64,000 nt of DNA from Prorocentrum cordatum. Its lineage: Eukaryota > Sar > Dinophyceae > Prorocentrales > Prorocentraceae. Of the stretch, positions 52,901 to 63,704 are shown piece after piece. The notes under the pieces are model-generated. The model worked only from the letters and a program-made list of their open reading frames with translations, had not been told where the DNA came from and did no database searches. Location of the stretch: NCBI GenBank assembly GCA_963575745.1, contig CAUYUJ010018638.1, positions 625,001 through 689,000 on the forward strand. The letters run 5' to 3'. The position numbers and the translations under genes were made by a program. The stretch's first letter is position 1, and the number at the start of each line of letters is the position of its first letter.

Positions 52901-53229
52901 GTCTAATCTCGCCTCGTCCGCCGCCTCCTCATCCGCCTTCCTATCCCTCGCCCGCCCTCCTAACCCTCATCCGCGCTATGGGTTCTCCCTTCTTACTCGC
53001 TCTCCTCCTCCTTCACATGCAATGCGCCGCGCCGTGGCACCCAAATGAAATTGAACGAAACGGGATTGTTTCGAGGCTGTCGACTAATGAACATACTACG
53101 GGCGCGACATCCTAATCGCGGCCGAGTTCGTACAGCGCCGTCTCAGAGAGATCGTAGGACTCAGTTCGTACAGCGCCGTCTCAGAGAGATCGTAGGACTC
53201 ATAGGCACGCACCGCGGTAGAAGGCGCGC
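52901..53229 (-). repeat. Duplicated gene-tail cassette, copy 2 (329 bp)
   Basis: Matches 35,216-35,520. Differences: a 38-bp tandem duplication of the CGCCGTCTCAGAGAGATCGT segment (53,155-53,197) and a short deletion at 53,095. The duplication shifts the frame, so the original ALYELGRR is replaced by ALYELSPTISLRRR before the reading returns to IRMSRP and the stop. Its left edge abuts the spliced-leader relic. Confidence 0.85.
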
Positions 53230-55040
53230 ACGCAAGGGTAGTGGGGGCAGAGCGGATCGGATCGAAGACAGCCGCTGCCCAGCGGGGACGCGCGCGAGGG
53301 GTCACGCCCCCAGACGGTGTAGGAGATGTTCCCTCAGACGGCGCGGGGGTCGCCCCCTCAGGAGCTGCTGCCTCAGACTGCGTAGGAGATGCTCCCTCAG
53401 GAGCTGCTGCCTCAGACGGCGTAAAAGGTGCTGCCATCGACGATGTCGGAGCTGCTGGCATAGACGGCGTAAGAGGTGCTGCCATCGACGACGTAGGAGC
53501 TGCTGCCATAGACGGTGTTGGAGATGCTGCCATAGACGGTGCAGGAGCTGCTGCCTCAGGCGATGAATACGGGGATCCAATGCTGCTGCTCTTGCTGGTG
53601 ATGCGGCAGCGCTTGGATGCAGGCGTGTCGGGTGCGACCTCCACGTCGGCCTCGTCGGCGGGCGTTTTCTGCGCGTCCTTGCTGGCGGCGCGCTCGGAGA
53701 GGAGGGCCCTCGCGGCCTCGCCACCTCGAGCCCTGATGGGAGAGGAGGGGCAGGAGAAGGGTGAACAGATATAGAGGTGCGAAGAGAAAGCGACTGAGGG
53801 GGAAGGCGAGACATATACGCATACGTACACATATTTATACACATGTACATGTTCACATGTGTTTATGTATTTGTACACTTCTATGCCGATAAAGAAGGAT
53901 ATATGAGATCTAGGTGTGCATCCAATTATCGATGGACAGAAGTGCGAGCATGAGTACAATTTAGGGGGTGAATATAAGGACTAGGGGGATACATCTATCT
54001 ATAAATACATATGTACATATCCTGGATATAATCATCCTTCATCGAAGTCTCCTCATCGACCACCTCCGCGGTCGAGGATGAGACTTCGATTCCTCAGTCT
54101 CCTCCTCGACCACGGGGCGGTTGAGGAGGAGACTGAGTAATTAAAGGAGGAGGACGAGGAGGAGAAGGAGGAGGGGGAGCCTGGCCGAGGCCTCGAAATA
54201 TGCTCTAATGCCACCAGGGGGTGGCACGTCCTCGAAGGCTGCCTTCACCACGTTCGCCACGTCGGCCACGAAGCTGTCCGTAGACTTGTACACGGGGTAG
54301 GTCGTCGATGAGGGGGTGTCACCCGACAGGCTCTTGATGTGGATCGTGCTGCTGAATATGTCCATCCTCAGCTGGCCGTTCTTCGTGGCGGGGATCGACA
54401 CAGAGATCTTCTGTTTGAGCGCCAGCTTGCTCAAGGCAACGTAGTAGTGGTTCTTCTGGGCGTAGCTGACTGGCCTATAGGCCCATGCTTGGTGACCGCC
54501 GCGCAACCACACGATCGCGCCGATGGTGGCCAAGCGCTGGATCCGGATGTTCTCCTTGACGACCTTGGGAGACTCCGTGTTGCCCAGGGGGAGGTTCGCG
54601 CTGCGCTCGAAGCCAACCTGGTCCCAAGGCATCCACGTGTCCTCAGGGAGCTCGAACCAAGCGAAGCCCCCCCTCCGCAGGCGCAAGCTGAGCCCCATCA
54701 GGCGCTGGTAGCCGCACTCCTCCGTGACGTCCCACTCGTGCGTGAGGGTCTCGGCGCACGTCAAAGAGGGCCCACTGGTGGCCTCGCAGTGCGTTGCCAA
54801 GGCCCACTGCGAATCGTTCACGAACTCGATCAGGGCCAAGTTTGTCATGCAGGGCCCGCGGGTGGTCTCGAAGAGCGATGGGAGGCACGGCATCGCGAAC
54901 TCCACGAACATCCTCAACACATTGCACGGAGCATGGCTCTTAAAGAGCGCCCATCGCTCTGGAATGAAGAATTCGCTCGCCAGGGAGTGCAGTTCGGAAG
55001 CCGATGCTGTCAGCGCGGCGTGCTCATACGCCGAGGTCAT
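53096..55040 (-). CDS. Unknown dinoflagellate-type protein with Pro/Ala/Ser tail
   Basis: Two large open blocks. The first, from the ATG at 55,040 (MTSAYEHAALTASASELHSL) to about 54,170, has ordinary composition: RMFVEFAMPCLPSLFETTRG, a block with HEWDVTEECGYQRL and GGFAWFELPEDTWMPWDQVG, then IRIQRLATIGAIVWLRGG and a C-terminal helix (ADVANVVKAAFEDVPPPGG). The second (about 53,727-53,096) starts after CCCATCAG with ARGGEAARALLSERAASKDA and becomes a run of SMAAAPTSS/PEGA repeats ending RMSRP. The phase between the blocks does not close with the sites I tried, so a small exon or another donor is missing. TTGTAG upstream of the ATG may be a trans-splice acceptor. I recall similar Trp-rich modules in dinoflagellate protein families; function unknown. 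A relative lies at 41.4-41.8 kb. Confidence 0.6.
54046..54137. repeat. Twin hairpins in the intron
   Basis: Two adjacent stems: ATCGAAGTCTC...GAGACTTCGAT around GGTCGAGG, and CTCAGTCTCCTCCTCGACC against GGTTGAGGAGGAGACTGAG. Both use the same word GTCTCCTC.TCGACC, so one probably arose from the other. Confidence 0.8.
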
Positions 55041-55535
55041 CCTCTGGACACCTCTACAATAGAATCCCCACCTTAAGCCCAAATGGCTACGGCGGGGGAT
55101 GAGGTGAGGGGGGAAAGGCGGAGGAAGGGGGGAAGGGGGAGAGGGGCACAATATGCACCAAGAGAGCCCATGCCAAGGCTCAAACAAAACACAACGCAGG
55201 CACAGGAGAGCTTCAAGATGAAGACCCTCTTGTGCTGTTTTTTTGTTATGCCGTTTCCTGGGCTCTTTCAGGCAATTGCGCAGCCCTGCGCGGAGAATGA
55301 TAAGAGCCATCAAACCACAGCAATCAAGAACGAGGACAGAGGGGGAAAGGGTGGAGGCGACGAGGACAATTACGCTACCGAGGAACCCCACATACTTATG
55401 TGCAATTCTGCGTTCTCAGCCCTCGTCGCGAATGTTCCCCTATGTGTCATCCAACGCCATATTGCTTGAACCTCCTCCCTCTTCCTCGCCTTCTATCCCC
55501 CGTCGAGGACAGATTCGAGCCAGCCAGCGGCCGCG

Positions 55536-56945
55536 GTGAGGGATCACCCCCTGCGCACCCCCAATGGTGTCGAGAAAATGCCGCGCCTGCTATGCCCTGG
55601 ACGACCGTCGTGCATAGCGGCCGCGCTGAGGGACCACCCTCTGCGCACCTCCTGTGGTGTCGAGAAAATGCCACGCCTGCCACGATCTGCGAGCGTGTCA
55701 CGGATAGAGGCAGCGCTGAGGGACCACCCTCTGCGCACCTCCTGTGGTGTCGAGAAAATGCCACGCCTGCCAAGATCTGCGAGCGTGTCACGGATAGAGG
55801 CCGCGCTGAGGGACCACCCTCTGCGCACCCCCTGTGGTGTCGAGCAAGTGCCACTCATGCCACGATCTACGAGCGCGTCACGGATACAGGCCGCGCTGAG
55901 GGACCACCCCCCCTTGCGCACCCCCTGTGGTGTCGAGACAGTGCCACTCCTGCCACGATCTGCGAGCGTGTCACGGGTAGAGGCCGCGCTGAGGGACCAC
56001 CCTCTGCGCACCCCCTGTGGTGTCGAGACAGTGCCACTCCTGTCAGGATCTGCGAGCGTGTCACGGATAGATTCCGCGCTGAGGGACCACCCTCTGCGCA
56101 CCCCCATGTGGTGTCGAGAAAGTGCCACTCTTGCCACGATCTGCGAGCGTGTCACGGATAGAAGCCGCTCTGAGGGACCACCCTCTGCGCACCCCTTGTG
56201 GCGTCGAGAAAGTGCCACCCCTGCCACGATCTGCGAGCGTGTCACGGATAGCGGCCGCGCTGAGGGACCACCCTCTGCGCACCCCCTTGTGGTGTCGAGA
56301 AAGTGCAATTCCTGCCACGATCTGCGAGCGCGTCACGGATAGATGCCGCGCTGAGGGACCACCCTCTGCGCACCCCTTGTGGTGTCGAGAAAATGCCACG
56401 CCTGCCACGATCTGCGAGCGTGTCACGGATAGAGGCGAGGCCGCGCTGAGGGACCACCCTCTGCACACCCCCTGTGGTGTCGAGAAAGTGCCATTCCTGC
56501 CACGATCTGCGAGCGTGTCACGGATAGAGGCCGCGCTGAGGGACCACCCTCTGCGCACCCCCTCTGGCGTCGAGAAAGTGTCACTCCTGCCACGGTCTGC
56601 GGGCGTGTCACGGATACAGGCCGCGCTGAGGGACCACCCTCTGCGCACCCCTTGTGGTGTCGAGACAGTGCCACTCCTGCCACGATCTGCGAGCGCGTCA
56701 CGGATAGAGGCCGCGCTGAGGGACCACCCTCTGCGCACCCCCTGCGGCTTCGAGAAAATGCAACTCCTGCCACGATCTGCGAGCGTGTCACGGATAGAGG
56801 CAGCGCTGAGGGACCACCTCTGCGCACCCCTTGTGGTGTCGAGACAGTGCCACGCCTGCCACGATCTGCGAGCGCGTCACGGATAGAGGCCGCGCTGAGG
56901 GACCACCCTCTGCGCACCCCCACCCCCTGTGGCGTCGAAGGAATG
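55536..56945. repeat. 90-bp satellite, about 16 near-identical units
   Basis: The unit includes CTGAGGGACCACCCTCTGCG, TGTGGTGTCGAGAAAATGCC and CACGATCTGCGAGCGTGTCA. The word GAGGGACCAC recurs every 89-96 bp from about 55,536 to 56,898. Because 90 is divisible by three, several frames stay open on both strands for over 250 codons; these are artefacts. Unit similarity is much higher than in the 13-kb and 47-kb satellites. Confidence 0.95.
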
Positions 56946-57460
56946 CCCTGTGTGGTATGATGTGCTGTGCTTTGCTGTGCTGTGCTGCTGCGCGGTGCCG
57001 TGCCGTGCCGCGCCGCGCTGCGCTGTGCTGCGTTGTGCGAGAAGGGGAAAGGGGAGGGGGGAGGTGTGAGACGCGGGTGCGGCGCGGCAGGGAAGAAAAC
57101 CAGAACCCCGCGAAACATGTGGGGAATGATACCGCGCACTAAACCACAACCCGAGCATAACGAGGTCGGGAGTGAGAGGGAGGGGCACGATGACACGCCT
57201 CGCGCGCATCGGAGACGCGCGATGAAACTGGCCAGAGGAGTGAGGAGGGTGGAGGGTGGAGGGCGGAGGGGGAGGGCGGAACGAGGAGGGTGGAGAGAAG
57301 AGGGTGAAAAGGGGGAGGGCGGAGTTACGAGGGTGGAGGGCGGAGGGCAGAGCCACGAGGGCGCGGCGCCCAGGGAGAGGGGGGAAGCGAGGAGAGGGAC
57401 ATGATGATGAGGATAGGGAAGGGGATGCATGGGAATGATGAGGGCGACAAAAAAAGCATG
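56946..57460. other. Satellite tail and purine-rich spacer
   Basis: A TGCTGTGCTG run (56,960-57,030), then GAGACGCGGGTGCGGCGCGG and CCAGAACCCCGCGAAACATG, which resemble the closing blocks at 13.65 and 47.8 kb. It ends in a GAGGGTGGAGGGCGGAGG minisatellite (57,238-57,360). Confidence 0.55.
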
Positions 57461-57464
57461 CCCG

Positions 57465-60140
57465 TTCGGGCCTTCAGCTCCTTGTCCGTCACCCTGAACT
57501 TGGGGTCGTCCTCGTCCTCGTTCTGGTGGATCTTCATGTCCTGGTAGTCGGCCTCGGGTTGCGCGGGTCGAGGCTCCGTTCCTCCTTTTGTCCTCGTACC
57601 TCCATCCTTCCCCCTTTCACCCTCCTCTCTCTCGCCCTCCTCTCTCCACTCTTCTCTCCTCTCTTGCCAACGTTTCTCGTCTGTTATGCGCCTTCCTCAT
57701 CGCCCCTCCGCCCCCTGCTGGCGACGGGCCTTGTCGCCCTCGCTGGCGCGGGGCATGATGAGGTCGCAGTTCTTCCCCATCAGCCACAGGAAATACTGGA
57801 TGGAGTCCAGCTCGGTAGCGTTGAGGCCACTGATGGCCTTGGCACGATGGGGAAAGTCGGATGAATCAGGATGGAACAGGACTGGGGGGTGTTGGGCGAA
57901 GAGAAGGGTATATAGAAGACGCGACGAGGGGGGAAAGCCAAGAGTAAGGAATACGACGTCACCATCACTTCCCCTCCAGCTTCATCCTATGCTGCCTAGC
58001 TTCATATCGATGTGTCTCCAGTTTGTCCTCCTCTGCCCCAATATCCTGCCCAGCGCCCCTATCGCCTGTCGAAGCCGAACGTCGTTGTTCTTCAGCCTCC
58101 TCAAGTGTTTGTAGATCGTGGTGATTTTGTCGGCGAGGGATCCGGCCCTCTCCTTCAGGGGCTTGTTGATGGGCTCGGTGGTGCAGTTAGGCTGCCTGGG
58201 GGGGGCGGGCATGACGTTTCTGCGCGCCCCTCGTCAAGATGGGAAAGCGAGATGCGAGGTCGGGAAAGCGAGACGCGAGGTCGGGAGGGGGGGGGCGGGC
58301 TGAATGGGGCGGGCGCGGGCGTTTTAGACGAGGGTTGCGGCTCCGAAGCTACATTGCTCACTGCAGTCCTCCTGTTCCTCTCTCCTTTCCTCCTCCTCCT
58401 CCTCCTCCTCCTCCTCCTCCTCCCTCCCCCTAGCCCCTCTGTCTCCTCAGTTCCCGACGATAGTCGCCGTGCGCCATTGTCCCTCCGCATTCCCCACCCT
58501 TTGTCCCCCTCTCCTTCCTCCTTTCCTCGCTCCTCGCGGACGCCTGGCGATCACGCCCGTCAGCGCGCGGCGCATCGCCGCGAAGTTGACCTCGCAACTC
58601 GGGCACGCTTTGATGAGGACCTCTACCTGAAAGATCTGTTATTTATCATCGAGGCGTTGGTCTGACGTTAGTCTGACGTTGGTCTGGCGTTGGTCTAGCG
58701 ATTGGACCAGCGTCAGACCAACGTCAGACCAACGTCAGACCAACGTCAGACCGACTTGGTCTGACGACCAACCAACGTCAGCCCAACGTCAGATCTCTTC
58801 GTTGCTCCCCATGGGGGTGGGAAGAGGCCGTTTTGAAGAGCAACCGCCAATGGTGCCATCAGGTGAAGGCTGCGCGCGTGCACAGCGTGGTCTTTGCCGA
58901 GGGTGCGGTAGTTGTAGAGATTGAAGGCTCGCTTGGAGCCTTGGTTCCTAACATGGTCTTGGAGGGCCACCTCCAGGGACTCTGCGTCCACGGTGGGCGC
59001 CTCGTGGTGCGCCATGCGAGCAAAGCGCGAAGGGGGTGGCCAAACGCACTTCTGAGCTCAAACGAGCTGTGCGCGCAGGCGAGGGTTGAACGATAGGGGG
59101 CATGTGTGCCGACACTGGCGGGGGAACGCTATCCAAACTTGTCTCTGGGGCCGCAAGTGGAGCTCCCTGAGGGGCACGGCCCACGCGACAATCTATGTCC
59201 TCCACAACGGAACACTTTCGACCACACCTATAGCTTGGTAGAACCTCAGTGGCGATAGAAGTGGCGGTGTCTACTGGGTGCGTTTTTTCTTCAGTACCGA
59301 ATGCACAAGGTCTATCAGGTGCCCATCAGACGGCCCCTGGTCCCACAGGTGCCACAGGTCCCACTAGGTGCCCACAGGTCTCACCAGGTGCCCACAGGTC
59401 CCAAGAGGCCCCGTGCACGGGTGCCCAGCACACACTAGGAGGCACGTTTTCACCCTCAATCGGAGTCGCTCGGGTCCTCCCCGCGCGGCGGTGCAAAGGT
59501 CTCCTGAATCCTATATTCGCACACAGGACAGAGACTGTCTATTGCAGCACAGGCAGGGCAGCCGCCGCACGAAGCCCACTCGATAGGCCACTCCCGAGGC
59601 TTCGCCTCAGCGCGCCTCCAAGCAAGACGACGAGGAGGGCAGCGGAATCCCAGATCCATAGGACTGCGAGGGAGAAGCCGGACGGAGGAGGCGATGAGGA
59701 CGGCGTAGGACCATGCATGTCCTTTGAACCCCATCGTGGGAGTCCAGCGCTAGTCTGAGCTATGCGACTATGGCAGCCCAGGCTGGCGCACGACTCCAAC
59801 ACGGGATTCATGTGCCATGCATGGTCTTACCCCGTCAACATCGCCCCCTCCATTTTTGAGTATTCCCTGCTTCCTCTTCCCTACCATCCGTCTTCCTCTT
59901 CCCTACCCTTCCCCACCCTCCTTCCCTCCCCCTTTCAATTTCTCAGTAGTTTGCGTATTCCTGCATTTCCCTCTTCTCAACCGTCCGTCTGTCCAGGAGT
60001 CAGCTCCCCCCCCATTGCGCCGCTTCCTCTGGAGCCTGGTGATCAGTTTTAAGCGGCCCTTAAAGTTCGGCTCCGTCTCACCCGTCTTGAACCTGACCTT
60101 GCTCTGGAGCCGCCGCATGACAAGGTGGTAGGGCCTTTCC
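57465..60140 (-). CDS. String of putative exons of an unrecognised protein
   Basis: Protein-like minus-strand pieces bounded by AG acceptors: about 60,140-60,010 (PYHLVMRRLQSKVRFKTGE); 59,690-59,456 (WPIEWASCGGCPACAA, DSLCPVCEYR, a paired CxxC zinc-ribbon-like motif); 59,205-59,110 (PETSLDSVPPPVSAHMPP); 59,010-58,835 (AESLEVALQDHVRNQGSK, LHLMAPLAVALQNG); 58,628-58,550 (VEVLIKACPSCEVNFAAMRR); 58,205-57,990 (LADKITTIYKHLRRLKNNDV); 57,849-57,720 (AISGLNATELDSIQYFLWLM); 57,554-57,465 (YQDMKIHQNEDEDDPKFRVT). The junctions were not all solved. They may form one gene with the exons at 63.2-63.7 kb and perhaps continue into the gene at 53.1-55.0 kb. Function unknown. Confidence 0.4.
58655..58795. repeat. 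Self-complementary TCTGACGTTGG array, copy 2
   Basis: The left half is TGGTCTGACGTTAGTCTGAC-type, the right half CCAACGTCAGACCAACGTCA-type, joined by TAGCGATTGGACCAGCG. One ~140-bp foldback made of the same 11-mer as 49,244-49,410. It lies between putative exons of the 57-60 kb gene. Confidence 0.85.
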
Positions 60141-60224
60141 ATTGGCTTGCTCCTTCGCGGAACCCCCTGGTCCTCCTCCTCCCCCCATTTCCCCCCCCCT
60201 TCCCCCCTCCTCCCAAGAGGTCCC

Positions 60225-60225
60225 A

Positions 60226-60259
<34 letters not shown>

Positions 60260-60335
60260 CCTATCTCTCTCGTTTTTTTTGTCTCTCTCTCTCTATCTCT
60301 ATGTGTCTCTCTTTCTCTCTGCCTCTCTGTGAATC
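60225..60335. repeat. (CT)n tract
   Basis: TCTCTCTCTC with a TTTTTTTTG interruption. A second short (CT)n run is at 60,462-60,485. Frames giving Leu/Ser runs are artefacts. Confidence 0.85.
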
Positions 60336-60639
60336 CTCCATCTCCTCTGCCTCTGAGGGCATTGCATGGGCCTCCCCCTTCCCGTTCATAAGATCCGACT
60401 CTGGCTCTCGCAGGCCCTCGCTCTCATCCTCACTATAGTTGTCTCTTTCGTTATTGCTTTCTCTCTCTCTCTCTCTCTCGCTCTCTCGTCGTCCTCCTCC
60501 TGCCCCCTTTCTTCCTGGCGTTCCGACGTTTCGGCCGCCCCTGCCCCTCGACGTTTTGGCTCTGCGCTGCCCCCTCCGACATTTCGGCTACCGCTCCGAC
60601 GCTGTGACTGCTCTCTCCCCTTCTCTTTCTCTCTCTCGT

Positions 60640-60935
60640 TCCCCCCTTTATGCGGTGCAATCTATTTGGTGCCGTCTACGTGGTGCGACCTACGTGGACC
60701 GAGCCTCCGAAGTGTTCTAGCGTGCGATGTCGTGCGGCATACGTGTTGCAATCGATCTGGTGTGATCTACGCGGTGCATGTTCTGTTGCGCAGTCTATGT
60801 GGTGTAACCTATGTGGTGCAAGCTGCGCCGTTCAATGTATGTGTTGCCGTGTGTGCTGCGCATATCGTGAAATCGACGCGCGCATTGCAAGCGATCCGAC
60901 GTCGTGCAATCTACACTATACAATATACGCCACAC
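60640..60935. repeat. Inverted TTGCACCAC-type stretch
   Basis: GGTGCAATCTATTTGGTGC, CTACGTGGTGCGACCTACGT and related units: the reverse orientation of the motif seen at 37.4 and 62.8 kb. Confidence 0.6.
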
Positions 60936-61082
60936 GCTCCCTCCGTCTATGCCCCTCGCTGTCCTCATAATTCTCATCGCTCCATCTCCTCCTCGAGCTC
61001 CTCCTCTTCTTCCTCCGCCTCCTCCTCCCCCCTTTTATCACTGCTCGTTAAGTGTTTTCCATGCCCTCCAACCCGTCCTCTG

Positions 61083-61820
61083 CATGTCCCCAAACAGTGT
61101 TTGCATCATAAGGGGTTCATACTTCGGTTAACCATCTCGGGACCACCGCCGCAACATTGCCGCCGCGCCGCCCGTCGCCGCCTGTCGCCGTCGCTGCAAA
61201 ATCGCCGCCCCTCCCACCACTCCAGGGAGGCCCCGCCTGAGCGAGGACAATATTCGCATAGCATACCAGAGCAAGCGCTTTGCGGAAGGCTAACCCTGAC
61301 GGGGGCGGGAGCCGAACGGGCGGGACCCTAACGGGCGGGTCGGGCGAGACCCTAACGGGCGGCACCCTAACGGGCGGGTCGGGCGAGACCATGACGGGCG
61401 GGTCGGGCGGGCGGGACCCTGACGGGCGGGTCGGGCGGGAGGGACCCTAAACCATAGATTTGTTTTAGAGATTTTCATTACGTGATTCCTCAACGGGTTT
61501 CTTGTGGCCAAGGCGGCGTCTATTTACAAGAGCACGATGCGGTTCGAACCGCACGAAGAAGCCTCACGAATCCCCGTAACCAGACGCCGCCCGTAACCAG
61601 ACGCCACCTGATGCCTGGCGGCGTCTGGTTACGGGAGCACGATGGGTTTCGAACCGCACGAAGAAGCCCCACGAGTCCCCGTAACCAGACGCCGCCCGTA
61701 ACCAGCCCCGTAACCGTGTATGTATGTATCACGTGTTGTGTCTGATGCCAGGGAGCGTTCTGATTAATCCATGAGTATCGCTTCCTATCGTGCCCTCGTA
61801 GTCGTAGCAGTAGCAGCAGT

Positions 61821-61855
<35 letters not shown>

Positions 61856-61892
61856 TAGTAGTAGTAATAGTAGTAGTAGTAGTAGTAGTAGC

Positions 61893-61923
<31 letters not shown>

Positions 61924-62046
61924 ATAGTAGTAGTAAACGTAAGATCAGTGAAAGTAGTAGTACTAAAAATACTAGTAGCAGTAGTGGTGGTGGTAGTCGT
62001 AGTCGTAGTAGTAGTAGTAGAAGTTGCAGTAGTAGTAGTAGCAGCA

Positions 62047-62087
<41 letters not shown>

Positions 62088-62145
62088 CGTCGTATTGGTG
62101 GCAGTGGTAGCAGTAGTAGTCGTCGTAGTAGTAGTAGTAGTCGTC

Positions 62146-62183
<38 letters not shown>

Positions 62184-63115
62184 TGTAGTAGTAGTAGTAG
62201 TAGTTGTAAGCGAAGCAGTAGTAGCAATAGTAGTCGTACTAGTAGCAGAAGAAGCAGCATACGTAGTCCGTGTCGCAATCCGAGTTTCGGTGGTGCAACA
62301 TATGCTGTGCAAGCTATGGTGTGCAAGCTATGACAAGCATCGTACGTCGTGCAACCTATTTGAGCTATCTTCCCCAAACGGTGCTTGCACTTAGGTGATC
62401 TGGCACCTTTTCTAATTAACTAGGCCTGGGTTTTGGCATGGCATCTATGCCGTCGCCTCGTCGCCGCCCGTCGTCTGGACCTGGATTTTGGTATGGCGGC
62501 TATGTCGTTGCCGTTGCCGCCCCGCCGCCGCCTCTTCGCCGCTTCGTCGCCTTGTTGTTGCGCATGGCTTTGCATTGCGTTGCTTTGCTGTACGTCGTCG
62601 CGCATTTCTCTGCATTGCTTTGCATATCCTGACGTTGCATGGCTTTGGCTGGCGTTGCTACCCCATAATATGACACCACATCGCGCAGACCATCTACATT
62701 GCCCCACGCTGCTGGCACCATAGATATTGCGCACCGCACAGCTTAGACCACACATATTTCACCGCTTAGGTTGCACACGTTAGCTTGGACCGCATATCTT
62801 GCACCACATATGTTGCACCCCATGGAAGGCACCACGTAGCTTACACCAAGTAGATTGCACCACATACATTCCAACATATAGCTTACTCCGCATATATATA
62901 TGTATATATATATATACACATCTATATTTATACATATATACTATAGACTGCACCACATGGTTTTCACCATATAGCTTACGCCACACATATGGCACCACGT
63001 ATATTGCACCGCGTCGATTGCACCACATATATTGCCACACCTATTGCACCACGCTGCTTACACCACATAGATTGCACCACGTATGTTGCTAGAAACCCAC
63101 TGTTTGGGGTCCATG
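61083..63115. mobile_element. Composite inverted-end element, copy 2 (~2.03 kb)
   Basis: The left end CATGTCCCCAAACAGTGTTT and right end CCCACTGTTTGGGGTCCATG are inverted over about 20 bp. Modules in order: ACTTCGGTTAACCATCTCGG and CGCCCGTCGCCG text; a GACGGGCGGGTCGGGCGGGA minisatellite (61,310-61,445); a two-copy ~110-bp tandem (61,510-61,705, GTAACCAGACGCCGCCCGTA); an (AGT)n array (61,800-62,245); GCAACATATGCTGTGCAAGC; GCCGCCCGTCGTCTGG; TTGCACCAC units. It is 0.5 kb longer than copy 1, mainly from the extra tandems. Confidence 0.8.
61800..62245. repeat. (AGT)n microsatellite of composite copy 2
   Basis: AGT triplets with CGT and AGC interruptions. It occupies the same position in the element as 43,430-44,015. 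Confidence 0.9.
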
Positions 63116-63156
63116 CTCCTCTTCTCCTTCCCTCTTCTCCTTCCCCAGCCCCGCAC

Positions 63157-63461
63157 TCCTCTTCATGAAATGGCAATACTCGGGGATCTCGTACTCCACG
63201 ACGTCCGTGACCGGCCTTGGCCGCCACGCTCTCTCCTCCTCCTCGTCCTCCACCTCTCACTTGTCCTCTCGCCCTCCTCGTCCTCGTCCTTCTCTCCTCC
63301 TCCACCTCTTCCTCCTCGTCCCCCTCTCCTCCACCTCGTCCTCCTCGTCCTCCTCCTGCACTCCTCCTCGTCCTCTTGTGGTTGTGGTGATGATGAGGTT
63401 GACAATGGCAGTGCTAATGATGATGTTGATGATGATGATGCTGATGCTGATGATGCTGATA

Positions 63462-63498
<37 letters not shown>

Positions 63499-63692
63499 GG
63501 ATGAGGATGAGGATGAGGATGCTGATGATGATACTGATGATGATGATGATTATGATGCCGATGATGGTGATGATGGTGATGATGACGATGATGACGAAGT
63601 GGAAGGCAGACCTGAGGCCGCGGCAGCTCGAACCGAACCTGCTGTAGGATCGGGAGCTTCACCTTCTTCTCCTCGCACCTGGCTCGCACCCA
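63157..63692 (-). CDS. Two exons of an unrecognised gene entering from the right
   Basis: Exon 63,692-63,612 (27 codons, WVRARCEEKKVKLPILQQ then VRFELPRPQ; donor GTCTGC) joins in phase to 63,232-63,157 (RAWRPRPVTDVVEYEIPEYC then HFMKR; donor GTGCGG). The first acceptor is CCGAG and the second GGAG. The intron between them is a (GAT)n microsatellite (63,385-63,590) with GA-rich text. The next exon would lie beyond the composite element, possibly at 60.1 kb. The 5' part may be outside the window. Function unknown. Confidence 0.45.
63385..63590. repeat. (GAT)n microsatellite, intronic
   Basis: GATGATGAT with GATGAGGAT and GATGCTGAT variants, within the intron described for 63,157-63,692. Confidence 0.9.
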
Positions 63693-63704
63693 CTCGGCGG
63701 AGTT

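Noticed and set aside
55536-56945. Five overlapping 220-270-codon frames on both strands, or a repeat protein
   Set aside because: The period of ~90 bp is a multiple of three, so frames stay open in several phases on both strands. No frame is preferred, and indels between units are not multiples of three (89-96 bp).
55536-56945. CRISPR array
   Set aside because: Units are contiguous and similar over their whole ~90 bp. There are no short direct repeats separated by unique spacers, and the genome is eukaryotic.
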